In this document: positions 1-4,175 of the stretch, piece after piece
How positions within the stretch are numbered: position 1 is the stretch's first letter
Layout of the letters: every line of letters begins with the position of its first letter
Assembly: GCA_027604005.1 (NCBI GenBank)
Contig: JADGJT010000614.1
Location: forward strand, 1-10,077
Source: Dinochytrium kinnereticum
Lineage: Eukaryota > Chytridiomycota > Chytridiomycetes > Chytridiales > Chytridiaceae
Length of the DNA stretch: 10,077 nt
Direction: 5' to 3'
Program-made: the position numbers and the translations under genes
The notes under the pieces: model-generated
Seen by the model: the letters and a program-made list of their open reading frames with translations, nothing else
Told to the model about the DNA's origin: nothing
The model's database searches: none

Positions 1-99
1 AAATGGGTTTTTCATAGTTTTCCCATGAATATAAGGGTTTTTAACGGAGGATAGATTTGGTTTGTCGGAGAAGGTATCGTCTTTGTCTGCCTTCGTCAT
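1..99 (-). CDS. possible gag N-terminus of a minus-strand LTR retrotransposon (partial, runs off window)
   Basis: An open frame starts with ATG at 97-99 and stays open to the left edge (33 codons). It begins MTKADKDDTFSD and is rich in charged and polar residues. It lies directly downstream, on the same strand, of a 5' LTR, a primer-binding site and a leader, which is where gag should begin, and seven bases after the inner copy of the PBS. The visible part is too short to contain a capsid or zinc-knuckle motif, so assignment to gag rests on position only. The alternative is a chance open frame in leader sequence. Confidence 0.4.
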   Translation of the reverse strand, partial: MTKADKDDTFSDKPNLSSVKNPYIHGKTMKNPF

Positions 100-105
100 A
101 GTGAT

Positions 106-133
106 GAACCGCAGAAGTGCTACCAATTGTTGG
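106..133. repeat. direct repeat, inner copy of the PBS/LTR border
   Basis: This 28-bp stretch matches 322-348 with one extra G. Both copies contain GTGCTACCAATTGTTGG, meaning the complement of the primer-binding site, a two-base spacer and the first six bases of the LTR terminus. The copies flank a 188-bp segment that holds a tRNA-like sequence. It could be a target-site duplication made by an inserted SINE-like element, or the trace of aberrant reverse transcription that re-copied the PBS. Confidence 0.75.
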
Positions 134-196
134 CCAGTGGTTTAAGGCGGTAGCCCTCTGAACAAAAGGTTGCTGGTTCGAGTCCAGGCAAGACCA
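131..196 (+). other. tRNA-like sequence with pol III B box (degenerate, not a functional tRNA)
   Basis: The segment reads like a tRNA from the D arm to the 3' end. TGGCCAGTGG at 131-140 resembles the A box of Leu/Ser-type tRNAs but lacks one base. GGTTCGAGTCC at 175-185 matches the B-box/T-loop consensus. CAAGACC at 189-195 followed by A looks like the 3' acceptor strand and discriminator. The matching 5' acceptor strand is absent and is replaced by the PBS/LTR repeat. No clean 5-bp anticodon stem with a 7-base loop can be drawn, and the T stem has a G-G mismatch. It is probably a tRNA-derived remnant, such as the head of a SINE or a retro-copied primer fragment. Confidence 0.55.
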
Positions 197-197
197 A

Positions 198-321
198 ACA
201 AAAATCTCCAAAGGATTGGAGAAGAGACAAAGTCTCCAGAGCATAACCACTGGTTACTGATCCTAAGTGAGAGGACAAAGAGGTTCAAGTCCTCTCAGTA
301 CTGGCATGAGGCCAGAGCATA
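198..321. other. hairpin-rich leader segment with a second T-arm-like fold
   Basis: No gene is seen here. Several short perfect stems follow one another: CTCCAA/TTGGAG around 207-222, GAGAC/GTCTC near 224-236, GAGAGGAC (269-276) with GTCCTCTC (289-296), and CTGGC/GCCAG at 301-315. Positions 279-295 can instead fold as a canonical tRNA T arm, AGAGG-TTCAAGT-CCTCT, and 282-292 is B-box-like. AACCACTGG at 245-253 is the inverse of CCAGTGGTT at 134-142, so this segment could pair with the tRNA-like part. Confidence 0.45.
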
Positions 322-340
322 GAACCCAGAAGTGCTACCA
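322..340 (-). other. tRNA primer-binding site (PBS) of the left LTR element
   Basis: On the minus strand this reads TGGTAGCACTTCTGGGTTC and starts two bases after the LTR end, the normal place for a minus-strand DNA primer site. Its complement would be a tRNA 3' end ...AAGTGCTA-CCA. This implies an acceptor stem starting AGCACTT with an A1:U72 pair, a hallmark of eukaryotic initiator methionine tRNA, the usual copia primer. The tRNA identity is inference. A second copy lies at 106-125. Confidence 0.75.
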
Positions 341-342
341 AT

Positions 343-752
343 TGTTGGGAATTTAAACAATAACTATAACCAAGTTCAAAGCCCAGCTTAGCAAAACCAC
401 TAACTGAGAGAGTATTAAGATCACTACTTATTTTTATTACTTAGTAAAACATCCAGCTTTTAAACAACTACAATAGAAAGAACAGGACAACAGACACTTC
501 CAACTGAGTTAGTCAAATCCCGCAGGCTTAACCACCGCATGCCCTTTGCTCCGCACATTTCGTCTTCCCAAGTGCTAGTCTCCGCACATACTGTCTTTCC
601 ATGTACTTAGCCCCGCATCAACTCAGCCCTCCAGTCCTGTATAGTCATTTACTCCTTCTACCTCCCCCTCATTGGTTTGTGCCAGCATACTTCCTGCCGC
701 ACCGTCCAACACGTGCCTCAACACCTAGTCTGTTGAAGCACTAATTCCAACA
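343..752 (-). mobile_element. 5' LTR of a minus-strand copia-type retrotransposon
   Basis: The 410-bp element has TG...CA ends within inverted termini (TGTTGGAATT / AATTCCCAACA on the minus strand). It is homologous over most of its length, in inverted orientation, to 1670-2112. The PBS directly beyond its left end makes it the 5' LTR of an element running left out of the window. Compared with the other LTR it lacks about 100 bp after the first bases. It carries a tandem duplication of a 30-bp unit (549-578 and 580-610) around CTCCGCACAT, and about 40 additional bases near 490-530. AATAAAA on the minus strand may serve as a poly(A) signal. The five bases at 753-757 would be one target-site duplicate; the other is outside the window. 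Confidence 0.85.
549..610. repeat. tandem duplication of a 30-bp unit inside the left LTR
   Basis: Two diverged units, 549-578 and 580-610, both begin CTCCGCACAT and end in CTAG/CTTAG. The LTR at 1670-2112 has a single unit at the corresponding place (about 1916-1946). Repeats of this kind in an LTR U3 often act as enhancers; that role is inference. Confidence 0.65.
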
Positions 753-1096
753 CTCCTTAAAAGGTATAAAGAAATCACGGCGGGCAAATGCCCCCGGACA
801 GGGTAGAGGGGTTTCGCCCTTACCCTAAGCTTGATGGTGATTTGTTTTGCGCGAGGAAGAGTTGTAGTTTTGATTGTTTTTATTTTTCAATAAAAGGTTC
901 AAGTTATTTTTCCAACATCTGGAGCCCATCCCTTTTATATGCTGTTATCTATCTTCAACCCAGAAGATACTTTTAATTAATCCACATGGCTTTGAAGCGG
1001 CAGGCTTCCAAAGACCATTCTTTAACGAGAAGTTAAAACACTTTAGAACAATAAAACCAATATAAAAACAATCATGGAAAGAGATAAGGTAAATGA

Positions 1097-1151
1097 TGTT
1101 CCAGCCTCAACACGCTTGCACCAAGACGTGCGGCGCGTATCAGGCTGGACA
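1097..1151. repeat. long imperfect hairpin
   Basis: TGTTCCAGCCT (1097-1107) pairs with AGGCTGGACA (1142-1151) with one bulged T. Inside it, ACACGC pairs with GCGCGT with one mismatch, then GCAC pairs with GTGC around a CAAGAC loop. Nearly all of the 55 bases thus fold into one stem with small internal loops. No product is known to me. Confidence 0.7.
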
Positions 1152-1420
1152 GTCAAGCTAAGTGCGGTGAGTTTCAGGGTCAGGGTGAAGGGAAGAAAGG
1201 AGGAACTCGTGGTGGCCAAGGTAAACGCGGTTTTGTCCTTGTCTTGGCGCGTCAGAGACGCGTCGGGATCGTTCCTCAACAGTCACCACCCTGATTTTGG
1301 GGGCTACAGATGCCCAAGGGGTCTCCCCTTCGAGTTGCTGATACCGACGGGTACTTGCTTGCTGTTATGCTCGTTGGAAGGGGTCGGATCGGCGGGGAGG
1401 GTGTAGATAGGGCCTGCATC

Positions 1421-1435
1421 GCCTGCTTTGCAGGC
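1421..1435. repeat. hairpin GCCTGC-TTT-GCAGGC
   Basis: A perfect 6-bp stem with a three-base loop. It is the first of four inverted repeats in 154 bp. Confidence 0.7.
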
Positions 1436-1481
1436 TGTGTGTATGTGTGTCCTAATTCTCAATCTTCAAAATTGATTTCAG

Positions 1482-1499
1482 GATAGAGGGCCCTCTATC
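1482..1499. repeat. perfect 18-bp palindrome
   Basis: GATAGAGGGCCCTCTATC equals its own reverse complement, with the centre between 1490 and 1491. There is no spacer, so it could extrude as a cruciform or bind a dimeric protein. Confidence 0.9.
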
Positions 1500-1510
1500 T
1501 TAAAGTTTCA

Positions 1511-1525
1511 ACCTAAATTTTAGGT
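1511..1525. repeat. inverted repeat ACCTAAA-T-TTTAGGT
   Basis: Seven-base perfect arms lie around a single T, 11 bases after the 18-bp palindrome. Confidence 0.85.
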
Positions 1526-1552
1526 CGGGTGGCCACTTTCCTCAAAAATGAA

Positions 1553-1574
1553 CATGAAATTTGCAAATTTCATG
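1553..1574. repeat. perfect 22-bp palindrome
   Basis: The palindrome is CATGAAATTTG followed by its exact reverse complement, with the centre between 1563 and 1564. Together with the repeats at 1421-1435, 1482-1499 and 1511-1525 it forms a cluster just ahead of the polypurine tract. Confidence 0.9.
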
Positions 1575-1654
1575 CTTGCAAAAACTCTCTAATTCAGACG
1601 CTGGACAAACTTGGTTACTGCTTTGATCCGGCGCCTAATGAAGATCAGAAATTT

Positions 1655-1669
1655 GACTGAGGGGGAGAT
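1655..1669 (+). other. polypurine tract (PPT) before a 3' LTR
   Basis: GACTGAGGGGGAGAT immediately precedes the TGTTGGG terminus of the LTR. This is the position and composition of a plus-strand DNA primer tract in copia elements. The decamer TGAGGGGGAG recurs inside the LTR at 1853-1862, and its complement lies in the left LTR at 662-671. Confidence 0.75.
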
Positions 1670-2112
1670 TGTTGGGTTTCAGTCATCATTCCATCTTTAT
1701 TGTTGGGACTTTTGGGAATTGTTCTGGCGACTTGGAGTGAACTTGCTGGTTTGAAGCGGTTCAAGGATACTGAGGTTTTTGATCTAGCTGGGTCGACTAG
1801 GTGTTGAGGCACGTGTTGGACCGTGCGGCAGGAAGGAGGCCGGCACAAACAACTGAGGGGGAGGCAGAAGTAGTCAATGACTATACAGGACTGAAGGGCT
1901 GAGAAGATGCGGGGCTAAGTACATAGGAAGACAGTATGTGCGGAGCAGAGGGCATGCGGAGGTTAAGTCCTTGTTCTTTCTCTTGTAGTTGTTTAAAAGC
2001 TGGAAGTTTTACTAAGTAATAAAATAAGTTGTGATCTTAATACTCTCTCAGTCAGAAGTTTCGCTTAGTTGGCCATTGAACTTAGTTATAGTTATTGTGT
2101 AAATTCCCAACA
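1670..2112 (+). mobile_element. 3' (or solo) LTR, plus orientation, inverted relative to the left LTR
   Basis: The 443-bp element runs from TGTTGGG to CCCAACA. It aligns with the reverse complement of 343-752 from about position 1795 onward, sharing the segment GACTAGGTGTTGAGGCACG and a nearly identical last 130 bp (GTTTAAAAGCTGG, AATAAAA at 2018-2024, TACTCTCTCAG). Its first ~120 bp are mostly absent from the left LTR. A polypurine tract precedes it and no PBS follows, so it is a 3' LTR of a plus-strand element, or a solo LTR. It interrupts copia integrase coding sequence at 2113. The bases on either side (GAGAT and CCGAT) do not match, so this is not a simple insertion with a target-site duplication. 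Confidence 0.85.
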
Positions 2113-2610
2113 CCGATCTGCTGCATCTCCTTTCTTCTGAAGAAGGTAGACTGTGATGTAGTTCGTGGCGCTGTCCACGATCCCGAGGAAGTATAGTCCT
2201 GCCCCGTTTGACTTCTTTGGCCAAGGCCCCGCCAGATCAACATGAATCCTCTGCAGCAGTTCCTTCGCTCTGTTATGCAAGTCCTTATCCGGAAATGACG
2301 CGCGTGTCATCTTCCCATCCAAACACGCTTCGCATGTATGATCAATTTCCTTCTTTCCGCTCAATTTAACCTCATTTGCGACCTTCGGCAGCTTTTCAAC
2401 ATTTCTCATTCCGAGATGACCCATCCTATGGTGCCAAACCTTTGCGCTCTCCTCGTCTGCTTTGAACGTCACCGCCTTCGATCCAGGACCGTGTCTCTGG
2501 GCGAGGAATGTAAGGTTCTCGTCGCTTCTGTACGTGAAGCGCGCTATCATTTCTGACTGTTTCGAATTGCTGTTCCTCAGCGCGTAGCCGTTTCGTTCAG
2601 GATGTTGATG
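2113..2610 (-). pseudogene. copia pol fragment: gag-pre-integrase zinc domain and start of integrase core
   Basis: This minus-strand frame is open from about 2610 (region GYALRNSNSKQ) through an ATG at 2550 to the LTR border. The motif WHHRMGH (about 2436-2416) and the downstream pair CEAC form the HHCC zinc-binding domain of gag-pre-integrase. HVDLAGP then supplies the first catalytic aspartate of the integrase DDE core, followed by the hydrophobic strand YFLGIVDSATNY. The second Asp, the Glu, reverse transcriptase and RNase H are missing because coding sequence stops abruptly at the LTR (2113). It is in a different frame from the preceding protease segment and repeats a domain already started there, so it probably derives from another copy of the family. 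Confidence 0.85.
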
Positions 2611-3185
2611 TTGCGTGCGCCAAGATGTCCTAGCCTTCGGTGCAGAGTGATGGGATCAATATCTGCATGCTCGGTGCGGAGGGCCTTCGGGAGGGGATCG
2701 TCTCTTTCTAAGGGCGTGCTGTTCAATCTGTAAAGCTTTTCTCTACGAGATGCCTTGAGGGACCATGGGAGACAATTGTGGATGAGAACTGCACCATGGG
2801 AATGAAATGATTTTCTCCAACCCTGCGCGGTCAATTTCGAGACCGACACCAAGTTCGCGGCTAACTCTGGGGTGTAGAGGCACCCTTCCAGGACGACTCG
2901 TTTGGTTGGGTCACCGTTGGCCAAAAGGCAGATTGTCCCGCGTCCCTTAATCTTGACGTGATCGTTGTCGCCTACAAGAGCAATACCCCTTGAAGTAGAT
3001 TCTGAAAAGTCAATAAAGTGTTCTTTTGACCTCACAAAGATGTCAGAAGCGCCCGAGTCAAGTATCCAGACTGATTGGTTATCATGATCTGTCATATCCA
3101 TTTTGAAGACCGCTAACGAAAGCGTGTTCGGCGTTGACATGTGCTTGGAGAGTTGTCTCTTATGACCCGGTATGATTGCCCTTTG
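2577..3185 (-). pseudogene. copia protease and first gag-pre-integrase motif
   Basis: An ATG at 3140 opens a 187-codon frame, and the frame is also open upstream to a stop at 3186-3188. WILDSGASDIFV is the retropepsin active site (DSG) of Ty1/copia polyproteins. ANLVSVSKLTAQGW is the conserved segment after the protease, followed by KLYRL and then LHRRLGHLG (about 2645-2619), the first half of a gag-pre-integrase zinc domain. The frame terminates shortly after, at 2577-2579, without reaching the CxxC half. A second HHRMGH domain follows in another frame. The protease processes Gag-Pol in virus-like particles; this copy is broken and cannot yield a full polyprotein. Confidence 0.88.
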
Positions 3186-3431
3186 TCATGGAACCAGATG
3201 TTGGTCTTTTGGTTTTTTAGTACGGATGGTGTAGGCTCGTGGCGCGTCGTCATCATAGTAGATGTTTCCTTGGTCGCGGCGATGATTGTTCTGTCGTCGA
3301 CCTCCGTTCTGGTTAGGGCCTTGTCCTTTTTTTCCACCACCGCGAGCGAAACAGTTGCGCTTGGACTTCAACAGGGTTGAGACGGAGGTTGCCAAGCCTT
3401 CGGCTTTGTTGATGAAGTCTGTGAGTGAGGT

Positions 3432-3444
3432 GGGGGGGGGGGGG
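3432..3444. repeat. homopolymer run of 13 G
   Basis: It is read on the minus strand as a proline run in the decayed gag. Both neighbouring frames pass through it. It is a likely site of length variation or sequencing error. Confidence 0.9.
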
Positions 3445-3720
3445 TCAATTTGGTTGAGTTGGTGTATCTCGTCTCGGAGGGCTGAGGTGCTGTTGTCAAC
3501 AGGTTGCGGAGTTCCTTCCATACAGCGGGAAGTTCCGATGGTTGGGCCTTTGCCTGGGCAATGTGAATATTGCAGGCATCATCTTTGAGTATCTCTGCAA
3601 AATGTTCGAGTTTGTGGATCTTGAGATCTTCCTTATCAGTTGTATTAGGGGGGTTCAGGACAGTAGTTAGGTGAAGGCTCATGGGGATGGTGTTGTATTT
3701 CAATTTTTTTGTGGCTCGAA

Positions 3721-3734
3721 CATCCAACATCCAA
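3721..3734. repeat. 7-bp tandem duplication causing a gag frameshift
   Basis: CATCCAA is present twice in succession. The reading frame upstream on the minus strand (ending SLLDV) and the frame downstream (beginning LDVRATKK) both encode the shared residues, so one extra 7-mer explains the shift. Confidence 0.8.
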
Positions 3735-3833
3735 GAGTGAGATCGTGCGAGAGAACCAGGTGCAGGCCCTAGTTGGGTCTCCGATGGTCGACAGGGAGAC
3801 TTTGTTAATGTGGTTGTTGTTGATATAGGCCAT

Positions 3834-4175
3834 TTGGTTTGAGTTTCGGTGTTGGGTTGTGGCTTTTGCCGGGCTTAGGGCGATCGAGAATCTTAATCTG
3901 ATAATGTGGAGAGAAGATTATTTTATTTTAGGAACTGGTTCTAGTTAGCAAAGACTCTCAATGGCAGAATAGTGTGAAAAGTGAAGAAAGGAAGTGGCGT
4001 GAAAGATAACGCTCAACACAGGCTGATGATAAATTGGCTCGTATCAAAGAACAAGAATTTCTTAACACTCATGTTTTTAGTTTTAATATTGTTCAGAAAG
4101 TTTTTCAACGGAGTTGCAGTCTGTTCTGTTTTGTTTAAAGGTGACAGCTTCCCTTCTGCTTCTCTTTTTGTCAAC
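3834..4175. other. non-coding interval between the copia remnant and the beta-propeller gene
   Basis: No gene or LTR is recognisable. On the minus strand the left part would be the gag leader of the decayed element, but neither a TG...CA LTR end nor a TGG primer-binding site can be found before the gag start. The right part should contain the 3' untranslated region of the gene ending at 4176; no AATAAA is seen close to its stop codon. The right half is AT-rich. An open frame at 3981-4187 (plus) has no support. Confidence 0.5.

Larger units (their letters stand above)
753..1669. other. gene-less stretch between two inverted LTRs, with several inverted repeats
   Basis: No open frame here has recognisable protein motifs or splice logic. 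The longest frame (1074-1406, plus) has no family resemblance, and an overlapping Gly/Lys-rich frame near 1170-1230 is short. The right end (1440-1669) should be the 3' terminal part of the plus-strand element whose 3' LTR follows, because a polypurine tract sits at 1655-1669, but no RNase H motif is legible. The stretch carries a long imperfect hairpin (1097-1151) and a run of four inverted repeats (1421-1574), listed separately. Confidence 0.6.
3186..3833 (-). pseudogene. decayed copia gag
   Basis: The likely start is ATG at 3831-3833 (MAYINNNHINKVSLSTIGD). The frame is lost at a 7-bp tandem duplication (3721-3734), continues in a second frame through WKELRNLL, and moves back near 3490-3515 to a frame reading ALRDEIHQLNQ and then a Gly/Arg/Asn-rich basic tail (GGGKKGQGPNQNGG, about 3330-3290) typical of a nucleocapsid region. 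No intact CCHC zinc knuckle is visible. That last frame ends at an in-frame TGA (3186-3188), after which the same frame continues directly into the protease. In live copia elements gag and pol form one polyprotein, so the stop and shifts mark decay. A 13-G run (3432-3444) lies within it. Confidence 0.7.

Noticed and set aside
131..196. A functional tRNA gene
   Set aside because: It lacks a matching 5' acceptor strand and a proper anticodon arm, and has a one-base deletion in the A box. Kept only as tRNA-like.
41..250. 69-codon minus-strand open frame
   Set aside because: Most of it is the antisense translation of the tRNA-like segment and PBS repeat, not protein-coding sequence.
800..835. 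Telomere-like TTAGGGTAAGGG on the minus strand
   Set aside because: Only about two degenerate units are present; there is no array and no subtelomeric context.
1074..1406. 110-codon plus-strand open frame
   Set aside because: It has no family motifs and biased, low-information composition; it overlaps a strong hairpin and lies between LTRs. Insufficient support for a gene.
1670..2112. Simple solo-LTR insertion into the copia integrase
   Set aside because: The flanking pentamers (GAGAT, CCGAT) differ, and integrase coding sequence does not resume on the left side, so a clean insertion is not supported.
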